Shown here in pieces: positions 1-11,345 of a stretch of 64,000 nucleotides of DNA. How positions within the stretch are numbered: the stretch's first letter is position 1; the number at the start of each line of letters is the position of its first letter. The notes under the pieces were generated by a model. The model was given only the letters and a program-made list of their open reading frames with translations. It had not been told where the DNA came from and ran no database searches. This DNA comes from Gigaspora rosea (lineage: Eukaryota; Glomeromycota; Glomeromycetes; Diversisporales; Gigasporaceae): assembly GCA_003550325.1 (NCBI GenBank), contig QKWP01000775.1, positions 26,495 through 90,494 of the forward strand, read 5' to 3'. A program made the translations under genes and the position numbers.

Positions 1-1361
1 ATAATACCCGATTGTAATGAGGCCTCAAGATGTGTTAAACATTGTGCTACAAATGGAGCAACAGGTTTTTTTCTAGTTTCAAAAAATTCAAGATCCTCTA
101 CAAGACTAAAATAGAATAAAATTAGATTAATTTTTATAAACAAAGCAGTAGTACATATATATTTACCGTCTTGCATTAAGTGAGATAAACATAGTTAGAA
201 TTTCAAAAATAAAAGTATTCGTATAATTGTTAAAAATAGATGCTAATTCTTGAATTGCTTGACTTTCGTTATTAACCTGTTCTTCTTCTAGATAAAATAA
301 ACGTAATTGATTAATATTTTGATTAATCCAGAAAACAAATCTAAACCAAGAATTCCAACGTGATTTAACAGGTAATGGTGGTAAAGTAATTTGGGTATTA
401 TCATTATCTAAATCTGAATTAAAATTTGATTTTAAAAAACTAATCCAACGCCTTTTACGAGCTGGACATTGAACAAATGTTGCTTTGATATTTTTTACAA
501 CATTAACCAAAAATTGAAAATTTTTATAATGAATCCATGTTTCTCCAACTAAATTTAAAATATGGGCTATACAACGATTATGCTTTAATTGTGGAATTAA
601 AGGAGATATGATTTGGAAAGCTTTTAGCATATATGCTGCATTATCAGAAATAAAAAAAATAAGGTTATTAAATGAAATATTATAGAATTGTAAAATTTTT
701 ATAACTAATTGAGCAATAGAACGACTATCTACAGTAGTAATAAATTCTGTTTTAGCAAGTTTAGTCTGATTATTAAAACTAAATAATATATGAACAACTG
801 CTCTATTGCATGCATCTGTAGTTTCATCTACAGTAATAGAAATGCGCTTATCTTCTAAAAGATTTTTTAATTTTAATACTTCAGTATCAAATACTTTTGG
901 TAAATATTTAATACGAAGTTGATTTGAATTTGCAATCGCACCACCTAATAAATTAATAATAATTATTAATTTTTAATAAATAGAATATATAGTATTAAAT
1001 TAAATAATTTACCGTTTTTACAATACTCTAAAAAAAAGCTTTTAAGTTTATCGACTTTATGTAAAGGAATATCAGCCTTCATAAATGCATTTACTAAATC
1101 TAAATTAATAAGTTCTCGATCATTTATATTAACATTTGCTGTATCAAGAGTTGTTTGACGGGTTAAATTTAAATTTTCGGATCTTTCAGCTTTAGTAACA
1201 TTATTTTTATGTTTGTCCGATTTTAAATGAGAGTCTAATGTTGATTTTCTTGTGTGGTCTACAACATGTCGACAAAATTCACAAAATAGCTTTTTACCAT
1301 CAACATAAAAATTTTTTTTATATTCTTGTTTTTCAACTCTACGTTCAGCAGCAGTAACCAT
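1..1361 (-). CDS. hAT-like transposase with CGGBP1/BED-type zinc finger (5' part, runs off window)
   Basis: Three exons read without a stop: 1013-1361, 167-944 and 1-105. Introns of 68 and 61 bases have GT-AG ends, and the phases match. The N-terminus holds a C2H2/BED-like finger (FCEFCRHVVDH, then SHLKSDKH). After the first intron comes NGGAIANSNQLRIKYLP. The whole order (finger, spacer, NGG-x-I-x-x-S-x-QLR-x-x-YLP) resembles vertebrate CGGBP1, itself regarded as derived from a hAT transposon. The second exon carries RNase H-like transposase signatures: ITVDETTD with a likely catalytic Asp, and FISDNAAYM with a second Asp. The catalytic C-terminus with the last acidic residue lies beyond base 1. 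It would act in the nucleus on DNA. It is one of the few unbroken genes here, so it could be an active element or a domesticated gene. The start is the first ATG, before the finger. Family level is confident; activity is unknown. Confidence 0.8.
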
Positions 1362-1827
1362 CGTTAAGATTTATTAAAATCAAAAAAAAAAGATTTCTTT
1401 TATATTATTTTATAAATAAAAAATAAAAACATTCTTTATTAAGCTAATTTATTATTATTATTATTGTTACAGTATCTTATTACATGTAGATATCAAGAAA
1501 TTTTTTGGATATCTCAATGATAAGTATTTTTATACAGGACGATTTTTTTTTTGTTCATTTATTATTTCAAATTTTTATGCGTCTATTTCTTTGACTAACT
1601 TTTAATTACTTTCTTATTTATGGTTAGCATATAGTTAAAGCATGTGTTTAGTTATGAGAAAAATTACAATATAACAGGGTGAAACTTGCAATAAATTCTG
1701 ATTAAATCCACTTTGAAAATCACGCAATGGTAAAGGTAAAATTCATTAACACAACGCCCTAACGATCAAAAGCGGGTTTTACTTGAATTTAATATGGGTT
1801 TCACCCTAATCTATTACAAGCTTTTCT

Positions 1828-1945
1828 GGATTTTATGCGCAGATTATGCACTATTAAATATGCAAAATTAGCCCTGATATGCAAAATATGCAATCGCATC
1901 TGCAATGCAATAAATGTCAGGTTTATGCGCAGAATCTGCAATTGC
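1828..1945. repeat. TGCA-rich degenerate repeat
   Basis: The stretch between the transposase start and the LINE tail is non-coding. Two related blocks, at 1832-1850 and 1922-1940, share TTATGCGCAGA followed by more TGCA words, and the text between is full of ATGCAAAAT-like words. Function is unknown. Confidence 0.4.
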
Positions 1946-1956
1946 AAATTTGCACT

Positions 1957-2820
1957 AGCCCTAAACTGGGGCGTGTAGATCCTGGGGAGCCCAGGTGCTG
2001 TGTTATGCACAGAACCGTAGGACAAAGGGAAACCATACTTGGCAAGTTCTGAGTAGAGAAGTAACCAGACTTTCGACGGTACCTAATAGGAATCGGACAG
2101 CGACTGACCGGTAGTGGACTGACCGGAAGCGGACTTACGACAAAATCTCTTATGGCGGGCCCTACCAACCGGACTGCCAGAGGTCGCACCAGAGAAAAAG
2201 GACATGTGTTTCAGAATCATGTATCAGGGGGAGGGAGCTCCTGGGTTCGCCAGGGCAGACCAACCCTTCCAGGTCCTCGGATTGGAAGTAGGAAGGCAAC
2301 CAGAGAAAGAAAGCTTTCGGGAGAAAGAAACCGAAAGAAGAATAGAATGGTACTGGGGTCAGGTGAACTCTACAAGGGCAGAAGTAGGTAGTGATAGCGG
2401 TTAGGTAACCACTCCTAACTGCAAGTGTTGGTTTTGGCAAATGCGTACGCTACTGAAGTGTAGGTGATACCTGTATTGGACAGGGACTCTACCAAGTTTC
2501 CCACTGGGATAAACTAGTCCTAAGGGGGACTGGTTAGCATCCGGAACAGAGTTCCAGTGATACAAGACGGGCTGACAGGAGGCAAGGATCAGAGAGTTTA
2601 AATAGGCAATGCCAGTATGTGGGTTGCAGGTATGACAGCTAGTGTAGAACCTTTAGGTGGCTACTTAAATTGGCAACCAAAAGTTGCAGGTGAGGCTAGT
2701 TGTATTCTCGTCAATGTACAAATGTCGGATGTCCCTCCATGTAGGGCATCCGGGTCTGATTATCTTAAATAAAAAAGCTCTCCCCCGAAGTGGGCACTTT
2801 GACTTGGAAAAAAAAAAAAA
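1957..2820 (+). mobile_element. 3' tail of a LINE retrotransposon, 5'-truncated, with poly(A)
   Basis: This block is clearly richer in G and C than the DNA around it and ends in 13 A residues at 2808-2820. That end is typical of a non-LTR retrotransposon copied by target-primed reverse transcription and cut short at its 5' side. No reverse transcriptase frame is present. The short open frames inside (for example 2152-2391) show no domain and are probably 3' UTR chance frames. A clear target-site duplication was not found. It could also be another polyadenylated retrocopy. Confidence 0.5.
2726..2752 (+). other. stem-loop near LINE 3' end
   Basis: CGGATGTCCCT pairs with AGGGCATCCG around a six-base loop, about 55 bases before the poly(A). 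A 3' stem-loop is a known recognition signal for some LINE reverse transcriptases; that role here is inference. Confidence 0.5.
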
Positions 2821-3966
2821 TAGTAATGAATAATTGCAATTAAATTCAATTTTCTTTCATTATATTGCATACTAATTTTGTTAAACAAATTGAAAAATCA
2901 ACTTTGTATAGCCTTATTTTCAAGATTTCATCATAAATTTCCTTAAATGTTTTTATATATTAAATGGGCACATAATAATAGTAACTTTCAAAAAATTTTA
3001 TATATGTATATATTTAATATAAGTATTTATAATCAATAATAATGTTATGTCTTATATATTGATTTATCAAAGCAATTTTTTAAAATATAAATTTACATTC
3101 ATTAAAATAATTTTTGATTGGATCATGTGCACACGTTTTTAAAAAGTTTCACATAATTTAGCTAGAAATGTGCATGCAATTCACATACTTTGGGGCTAAA
3201 TAGTGCACCAAAATTATTAGTCAAATACAGAAGATGTACACAAAGAATACGCTGCACACATAATTTATTGTACATACATTCAGATCTATTTGTATAAATT
3301 TAATTATAACAAAGCCATATCAGATATAGTGCACAAATTTTTAAAATTATTCACATAAATTATGTGTACAATGTGCACAAGTTTCACATATTTTTTGATC
3401 AGATTTTATACAATGAATTGATTTACTTACTCGTCAATTGTCAATTTAAATGATGTATTATGCAAGTTACTTTTTATTTGAATTGGACTAAAAATATAAC
3501 ACATCAAAAATAATTCACAAATATAAGGATATGATCTGACAATAGTTTTTATTAAATGTCAATTTCTATGTTATTATAAATTTTAACTGAAATAATAAAA
3601 ATTTATTCTAATAGAAGTATAGTATAGTAAAAAGCCTTTAAATTGACCAAAGTGTTCTTTGATATAGCTTGTTTTAAAAAAATTATAATTTAAAGTTTTA
3701 TTATTAATAAAAGTGACTGTGTTTTGCTGTCTAGTACTGTACTACCTGAAAATAATATACATGGTTTAGAAATAACACCTGCGAACATTTCCAATTAGAA
3801 GATGGGCATTATTACATAAAAATATTGTATTATCATTATAAAGAGCAATGGTGGTTTTTAGGCATCTTATATAGTATCAGTGAGTAAAGTTTAATTTTAA
3901 TGACATTTCGATAAGAATTTTATTGATTAATTAAAGTCAAAATAAACTTCCAATTCGATTGAGACT
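2821..3966. other. gene-free AT-rich stretch with GTGCAC words
   Basis: No open frame with coding character. A lone end resembling the Harbinger-type MITEs (GAAAAATCAACTTTGTATAG) lies at 2891-2911. Bases 3125-3390 repeat GTGCAC/TGTGCAC and CACATAATTT words at least five times, a degenerate repeat of unknown origin. Confidence 0.4.
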
Positions 3967-5939
3967 TTAGATTAACTTTGTGCTAACATCTTTATACTTT
4001 TTCAACTGTGTAGTTTCTTTAGGTACTATGCCAATTTTATCCCATTTTAAACAATCCTGGTCAGATTCATTCAATTCTTTGATCTCACCATTTATACCAA
4101 TTTTCATTCCAATTAATGAAGGAGAAATAGAAATAGAAGGAGATACTACATCTTCTTTAAGAAGATCAATTATGGAAGTATTGTTGTCTTCTATAGATGT
4201 GACACGCTTGATAAATTCAGTACAATGTTCAAACGATACTTGAGAAGATTTAGAAAATGTGAACATCTGTATTATAATTGATTATACATAAAAAATTATA
4301 CTGTGTATTTATGATAAATAAACAATATTCAAAAATGGGTTTTCTACTTACCTGCCAGAAATGAGGCATATCATCATAAATTTCAAGTATAACTTTAGTA
4401 GGCTTCTTAAAAGGTGACTTTTCAAAATTTTTAGTTGAATATGAAGGTAATAGATATTCCTGAGGATGTGCAGCTTTATAACTTGAAAATATAACTTCAT
4501 CACGAAGCTTTTCAATTCCTCCAACTTGCTATAATTAAAATTAAATTTAATTAATTTCATTGAAGTAAATTTATTATAAAGATAATTATTGCAAAAAGTG
4601 ATTTACACATAAGATGGGTGGTAAATTTCCCAAAGCATCTGCAAGCATAGGACTAGAAATTAATTATTAATATTATGAGGGATATATAATGAGGTAAATA
4701 TATGCTTAAATAAATTTCTTAAATAAGAACATGCATTTACCTAATGTAAGGGATGGCCAATGCTTCGTTAGCGCAATAATATTGAAAACGAGGTACTTCA
4801 GTGAAAGAGGGATGACCAACAATTGTGGGCTTTTTTTGGGCAATTTTATCAGATAGAGCCTTAGCACTAGTGATAAATTCGTCTGCGAGAGAAGTTGAAG
4901 GCCGAATGTATATTGTATCACGAAGAGTGTCAGCATTTATTTTTTCAGTATCCCAATAAGATGGCATACTATGAGTTAAGTCTAGCTATTTTAAAGATGT
5001 TAAATTATGTTGGTTTTTTTTTTTTTATTACCGGTAATTTAAAATGAGTCTCAAATATACACTTACCCATGGTGACTTGAAGTGTTATGTAAATAAATTA
5101 TTTGAATATATGTAAATGTGATAAAAAATAAAAGAAATTCATTTATTTGCTTAATGCTCACCAATAAAGCTGCACCTCCTGGTAAAGGTAATCCAGCATC
5201 CCTTAAAAATAAGAGTATTGCAAGAGCTAAACCTCCACCTGAACTCTCTCCTACAAATACAATTTTTTTAGGATTAATTGGTTTAAATCCAGCATCTGGC
5301 TCAGGGTCAATTAGATAAAGATATGCAGCAATTGTATCACAAAGAGAAGCAGGAAATTGATTTTGTGGTGCTGGCGCGAGACGATAATTAATTGCTAATT
5401 TAATAAGATTTAATAATTAGTTATGATAGTTATGATATTATTATTAATTAAAAGTAATATTAATCTGAATAACTTACAAAAAACTCAAGTTCAGCGTATT
5501 TAAATGTAAAAATTCTAGACATTTTAGCTGAACCTATGATAAAACTGCCAGAGTGTATATGTAATATTACTTTATCCATTTCATTATTTCTACTTTCTTC
5601 ATCTTCCTTCATATATACCCATTCCCCAGATATCCTATCTTTTGTTTCTTCTTTCCATTTATCGTCTAACACATCTTCATATTGTTTTAAAATTTTCTCT
5701 AAATGTGATTTACTCTTTTGCCTATATTGTTCATTTAAGGTAACTTCTTTTATAATTATATTTGAAGGAACCTTAAAGTCGAAAGATTGTATTTCAGCCT
5801 CTGGAACAGGTAAACTCGTGAAGCTAGTAGTATTTTTGACGTATGACACTACTAAATGAAACATTAAATTCCATGATTTTACTGGTGGACCTTCAATAAA
5901 GTGTTTTAATATGGTCATAAATAATGAAAAAAGAAGCAT
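3967..5939 (-). CDS. alpha/beta hydrolase fold-3 (HSL-type esterase/lipase), seven exons, one phase break
   Basis: Exons at 5478-5939, 5162-5394, 5067-5075, 4741-4985, 4607-4652, 4352-4528 and 3967-4266. All introns are 78-88 bases with GT-AG ends. HSL-family landmarks appear in order: HSGSF oxyanion motif (normally HGGxF), INYRLAP, nucleophile elbow GESSGGG, SPW-LDLT, ISPMLAD, the acid region EKLRDE and the catalytic-His region DDMPHFWQ. It would hydrolyse esters or acylglycerols in the cytosol; the substrate is unknown. A hydrophobic N-terminus may anchor it to membranes. Exon 3 is nine bases and encodes just SPW. All exon phases join correctly except exon 1 to exon 2, where one base is missing beside a run of six T at the donor. 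That is a pseudogene lesion, an allele or a sequence error. Product identification is firm; integrity is doubtful. Confidence 0.85.
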
Positions 5940-6135
5940 TTTGCTTAATTATTTATTTAGACAACTAAGAAGAACAAACAACCTTAAATGCTTTAATGAA
6001 ATATTTATATAATGTAAGCGTGGTTAGTTTTTCTAGCCATCCGCTTATCCGGATATGATTAGATGAAACACTATTAATTATTGTACACTTCTTATGTGAA
6101 CACTTTCATGCATGTTATTGGTCAATTTTAATACA

Positions 6136-6186
6136 TGATACACAAACTTTGTTCACCTCCGATAGGTGAACAAAATTTGTGTATCA
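6136..6186. repeat. near-perfect hairpin
   Basis: Arms 6136-6158 and 6164-6186 match at 22 of 23 positions around the loop CCGAT. No coding role; probably a tiny fold-back element. Confidence 0.8.
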
Positions 6187-6327
6187 CGTTTAGAAATTGC
6201 AGAATCGGGTATCCTCTCGGATAGAATCGAGTTTGATCAAAAAAGTCAAATTTAAGCATCTTTTCTCCAAATTTCAAGTAAATGGCTAGGTGATTACGTC
6301 AGAAATGTACAATAATGTAGTTATTGG

Positions 6328-6448
6328 GTCATGTTGTTAACGATAATCGCTGATTTCTTCACAGCAGACACCGCATTATGATGTGCCCTTTGGCCACGTC
6401 ATAAGCACAGTGTCCTAGTGAATAATAAGTTATCATCAACAACATGAC
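6328..6448. mobile_element. imperfect palindromic MITE candidate
   Basis: GTCATGTTGTT at 6328 is mirrored by AACAACATGAC ending at 6448, and the inside is a partial palindrome centred near GCCCTTTGGCC. No convincing target duplication. Confidence 0.4.
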
Positions 6449-6475
6449 TATAAATTATTGGATTAGTTTACAGTG

Positions 6476-6728
6476 TTTCGGGGGTTCCTTAAGCCGGGCA
6501 GATTACGTAATAATCAACCAATCAAATGGCTAAAATTTGATAAACCCGGATCAGCCCAAAACAAAAACGGTAGTCATAACCCACTTTGGAGCATTAATAA
6601 AAAAATGTCGGGGAGGTGATTTTGCCTATATGACAGACTTTAACCCTAAACCCAAGGCGATTCTAACCCTAATGTTAATGAAAAACTATATGTCACGTGA
6701 TCTGTCCGGCTTTAAGGATCCTCCGAAA
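6476..6728. mobile_element. MITE with about 35-base terminal inverted repeats
   Basis: The left end TTTCGGGGGTTCCTTAAG is mirrored by a right end whose complement reads TTTCGGAGGATCCTTAAAG. Internal text (CCAATCAA, AAATTTGAT, AGCCC, GTCGGGGAGG) recurs in diverged form at 33395-33560, so this is a dispersed family. No transposase frame. Confidence 0.65.
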
Positions 6729-6802
6729 TTGGCGAAACTTCCGAAATGGGAGAAACCCTCCGAAACTGGGCGAAACCGAAACTTCCGAAACATCCGAAAC
6801 CT
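6716..6802. repeat. CCGAAAC/CCGAAAT short repeats
   Basis: About eight irregular copies of CCGAAA plus two or three bases follow the MITE end, then give way to poly(A)-rich text. Confidence 0.6.
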
Positions 6803-7138
6803 AAAAAAAATATTAAAATCAAAAAATTTAAAAAAAAATAAAAAAATATATATAAAATAGAACTAAGCTAAGTGACAACAGCTTATGTATCACACGAGCC
6901 AATCAGATTTCAGGATCTTGTAACGTAACACGATCAGAAAATTCAAAACAAACGTTCGTTTTTATCAAAAAAAACCACAAAAAATCGCTTATTACTCAAA
7001 ATCTACATAGGAAACACCTTTCGTGCTCTAACAAAAAGTTTTCCTTGAGCGATTTTACTATATATCACAAACCCTGACCCTAATCTAGGTGCTCACCCTA
7101 ACCCTAAACTAACAAAAACTAAACTTTATCGATACCCC

Positions 7139-8717
7139 TATAAGAAAAATGGACCGTAAAGGTACGGGTTGGTTGAGTAAAGGCACGGGTTTTGGTGGCA
7201 CGGATTAAACCCGTATTTGGTACGTAGGAGGCTTGGATTGGCACGGATTTTTGGCCCGTGGTGGACCGTACGCCCGTACAAAAATGGACCGTTAATGGCT
7301 CGGGTTTTGCAACACTTTACTAGTCCAAATGGCACGGGATTTGGCCAGGTAATTAACGTGAATTAACGTGTGATAAAAAAAAATATATATACATACAAGT
7401 AGATTACATAAATTTATATCAAAAATCAATACAATATAAACAAACTAACAATGCTCATGTATCAAAATTTTGCAAGGAATTTTTTTTGTTAAGACACCCA
7501 GAGCAGTTTCATTAGTGAAATTATGAGATATCGCAATTTTTTTTTAAAAAAATCGTATATTGATCTTTCGCTCTTCGTGAAACGAGCCAACACGTACCAC
7601 CTTCGACACGTATCATTCCGTGAAATGTAAGGTGCCATTACGTATGACGTGTAATAACGTCGAGGTAGGACCGTCCCAAATATGGAAACCCATGGTTGAC
7701 TCAGGACCGCAGATCATGACCAATCAAAATCTACAGATCCAAATATGAAAACATGTCATGTGTTGATCATCCAATCAAAATCGTGAATTTTAAAAGATCA
7801 AAATTTAATGAATCGAAGCGAAAGCTAAAAAAAATTAATTAAACCTCATATTTAAAGTCGAAGAAAAATACTACCAAATGTTTTTACAACATAAATAATA
7901 CACGTCTTTATTAATTTAGATAATTTGTTAACTAATCTACTATCAGCATTGACGAAATCGTCATAGTTTTTCTTATATAATATCAAATATTCAGCTATAT
8001 ATCGAATTTAGAACCAAATATCTTGTACAATCTCCTATTACACACCACTATTCCATTAAAAAAATCTTTTGACGTTGGTATACACACAAATACATTTTAA
8101 GTTTCTCTTCGAATCTAAGTTTTATAACCTAAAATAACAAAAATTTGAAATTAATTAGTTATACGTACTATCATCTATGTATGATTTTATATCATTTTTT
8201 GAATACTTTTGTATAATGTATACAACAAAAATTATACATATTAATGTTCTTTACTCACGTTACCTTTGCTAAATTGTCGTGCTAAATGTTTTTAACCTCT
8301 TTCTTCGCACAACGAACGAAATTTTGGCACGGTAGTGACTTGAAGTTTCTTACATTTTTTAAAACTTTGGTTGAAAAATCGTACTATGAAAGTTGGTGGA
8401 TTAAGTTGGATTAAGCGAATATGTTGTAGGGCAGAGCGCAATCTTCAAGTTTGTTTAGTGAACCTTTCCCCTTTACTATGGAGTTAGGTTACCCGAGCTT
8501 CCGAAAAAAGTATTGTAAAACGTATAAAAAAATTTTTTTATCAATTGGATCGTCTGTGTAACATGGACGGTCCTACCTGTTGTCATAACGTGCCACCTCC
8601 CCCGTACCACTTTTTACCGTGATATTCCGTCAACAGCTCTATACGTACCACTCCGACCGTGCCATTCCGTGGATTCCAGACACAACCCGTACCACACCCC
8701 GGACCACTTTTTTTATA
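7139..8717. mobile_element. 1.6 kb non-autonomous terminal-inverted-repeat element
   Basis: The ends are TATAAGAAAAATGGACCG on the left and, read on the other strand, TATAAAAAAAGTGGTCCG on the right. Both ends are followed inward by many copies of GGCACGG/GGTACGG or their complements (7155-7340 and 8585-8700), a subterminal repeat arrangement typical of transposase binding sites. A second inverted pair lies inside: GGTAGGACCGTCC near 7661 and GGACGGTCCTACC near 8562. No long open frame is present, so it would depend on an enzyme supplied elsewhere. Confidence 0.6.
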
Positions 8718-9183
8718 AGGTACAGAGATGATCTACAGGTGACATATCACATGCATCGCATATAACTTAACTATATAAAATAAACTTAAAACAATAAAGC
8801 ATAAAAAAAAAATAAAAAAAATAAAAAGGAAATTCTATTCTATTTTCACCCGGATTAAAGTCACCCGAAATATCTTTTATGATAATACTGTATTTGATAC
8901 AAATTCATATTATATCGTTAAAATTCATTTACTCTAAGTAAAAAAAATTCTGATCACTATACCTAAGGCTACGGGATATTTCGGAAAATTTTTATACAGT
9001 CACGGAACAATTCGGAAAAATTTTTTTTTGAAAAAAAATTTTTTAAAATTTTACTATGTGAACCACCCCCTCCTGGAGAGGAAGGATGTAATGTGAAACA
9101 CATAATCAACTTGGTATGGGCTTATTTCTTCCGCAGGAACATCACCTGATCCGATTCCTTAATCATATCTCATATCAATTTAA

Positions 9184-9535
9184 GGCCACGCGTCCAATTT
9201 TTTTTATTTTTATTATTATTTTTTTTAGATCCCAATTGTGCCAATTGTTCGATTGACATATATTTTTCTCACAACGTTAATAATTGAATGAATTCTAAGT
9301 GTGGCAAATAACTTATTCCAATAATTATTTTCATCCGGTGTCACCCGATGGAGACCTTAATTTCCCGTAATCGCCGCCCCAATTTTTTGATTCCTTGTTG
9401 TGCAAAATGAAAAATTAGCCTTGTATAGCCTTAAATGTGAACATTATTTAAATTAAACTAAAAAAAAAATCCTCCCGTCCGTCCCGAATTTTGAAATCCA
9501 TGTAATGCAAACCGAAAAATCAACTTTGCGTGGCC
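9184..9535. mobile_element. PIF/Harbinger-type MITE, TAA target duplication
   Basis: It begins GGCCACGC and ends GCGTGGCC, with longer similarity to the other family members at both ends, and is flanked on each side by TAA. A 3-base TWA duplication is the hallmark of PIF/Harbinger elements. An internal half-end (GAAAAATTAGCCTTGTATAG, 9400-9430) suggests an older nested copy. No transposase frame. Confidence 0.7.
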
Positions 9536-9959
9536 TAATATACCAATACCCATTTTGATCCCATTATCTGCTCGCATAATATCTTATTGTTATTTTATTG
9601 ATATCAGTTTAATGAAATCCCCTCATATTAGCATCACCAGCATCAGCGTCTTTAATCTATCGCTGTGATTTGGTGATATATCTTTCATTAAGTTCATATG
9701 AATCGCGTATTCGATTCTTTCCCTACACCAGCACCGCTTATTTATACCACTCATCCCGTAATCGGTTGGAGCTTTAAATTGGCACTTGTCTATCTTGTTT
9801 TATCGCTCTGCCAAATCAACCGTTACAATAGTGATATAAACTGTAAATTATAGTTAATATAAATTGTACTCTAAAACTATAGTTAAATGTAGTTTTGTAT
9901 AAACTATAATTTGTAGTTCGCATTTCTAAGTTCATGTCATAAGCCGAAATACAGTATCA

Positions 9960-10290
9960 GTTAATTTTGATGATAACGATTTTGATTTACCAACTTTAAA
10001 TAATTATTTTTTAAACTATTGTAAAAAACTTGAAGAATTTATTAATAAACTTAATTACAATAGAGATATAGAAGCTGATAAGCTTTAAACTCAAGAGAAT
10101 GACAAAAATTTTACATTTTGTAAAAATAAAGATGGTAGAATTGGATTTTATTATAAAAAAAAAACAATGGATAAAGTAATACTTATGATACTAAAGATTC
10201 TGATAAATATAAAACTTAAATTAGAAATGTTATATAATAAAATTAAGCAATCAACAAATACTGATGCATTGCATTATTGTAGTTGAAATG
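9960..10290 (+). pseudogene. possible decayed coding relic
   Basis: Bases near 9966-10080 read for about 35 codons as lysine/leucine-rich protein-like text (containing YCKKLEEFINKLN) before a stop, and further fragments follow in the same style. No family is recognised. Chance is possible in such AT-rich DNA. Confidence 0.25.
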
Positions 10291-10978
10291 TTGTGCTTTA
10301 ATCTAATAATTTTTGTTCGCCTGAATTCATTAATTTCATCTGCAAGTTTTCATTTTCACTTTTTAATTAATTTATTTCTAGCTAAAATTTGTAAATAGCA
10401 TTTATTGCATGCTGTAAAAACTATTTCTTTGTAAACATAATATTAAAGGCCTATAATACTGCAGCAAGTTCATTGAATAATTTATTCAAATATTAACAAT
10501 GTACTATTTCTAGTTTTTTCTTGAATGTTTGTATTAGGTGCTTGTTCTAAATCAGATAGTATTATATTAAAATCTTTAATTAATTTTCTAATATAATATT
10601 TTTGTTAAAATTTTAAATAATATTTAGATTTTTTATCTAAATATAATGCATCAGTAAGCTAATTACATAATCTATTTAAAAGTTTCTGAAGTTTATATTG
10701 GCTTTGTTAATATGCACTACTATCATCTTGTGTTTTATTACTGTACGTTAGTGTGATTACGAATATCAATGCAGAATGATACTAGAATGATTACATGGGC
10801 TTGGTGCTGCAAAAGGGGGTAAGTTGACAAATAATTTTTTTTATACAAATCAATTTAAAATAAGATTTGAAACACACGCTGCATAAAATTAACCATTTGT
10901 ATAACTATAGAACCATATTTACCACTATAGTAACCTTTGAAGCAATTTCAAAAGACAAATTTGCTAATTTACAAATTT

Positions 10979-11345
10979 GATAATAAGTTTTGATCTACCG
11001 ATCCTTTTTAGATGATTTTGCTACCAAAATGTTCGTCTCAATGAGACGATTCTAACAAGCTCAAAATCGCTAAAATCTGATCACAGGATCCCAAGATCGT
11101 TACGATTTTGTATTATTTTAGTAAACTTTATATATTCAAAATTTACTAACAAACTAGCACATGATCATGTGGCGGCTTCGCCACCAGGTATGATTTAATA
11201 TCGGGCATGTTAAACATTACTAATAAGTTTAACTTTTTTTAAATTTGAATGATTTGGTATGATATACCGGGATAAGTCTTTATTGATTTGTGATCATAGA
11301 TATGATTTATGCATAATTGAAGTGAAAGGATATAGTCTCAGAAAT
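10979..11345 (+). repeat. left members of two inverted repeat pairs (A and B)
   Basis: Repeat A (10979-11110, containing GTCTCAATGAGACGATTCT) and repeat B (11180-11345, containing CCAGGTATGATTTAATATC) each have a reverse-complement partner about 7.4 kb downstream. Between them a perfect stem-loop, GTGGCG-GCTT-CGCCAC, sits at 11169-11184. Confidence 0.7.

Noticed and set aside
2152-2440. Overlapping ORFs on both strands
   Set aside because: Fall in the GC-richer LINE tail where stops are rarer; no recognisable domain.
6640-7110. CCCTAA words as a telomere or internal telomere array
   Set aside because: Only two consecutive units at most, inside repeat-rich DNA; too short.
7138-7335. 65-residue minus-strand ORF
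   Set aside because: Made of the repeated CCGT/CCCGT words at the end of the 7139 transposon.
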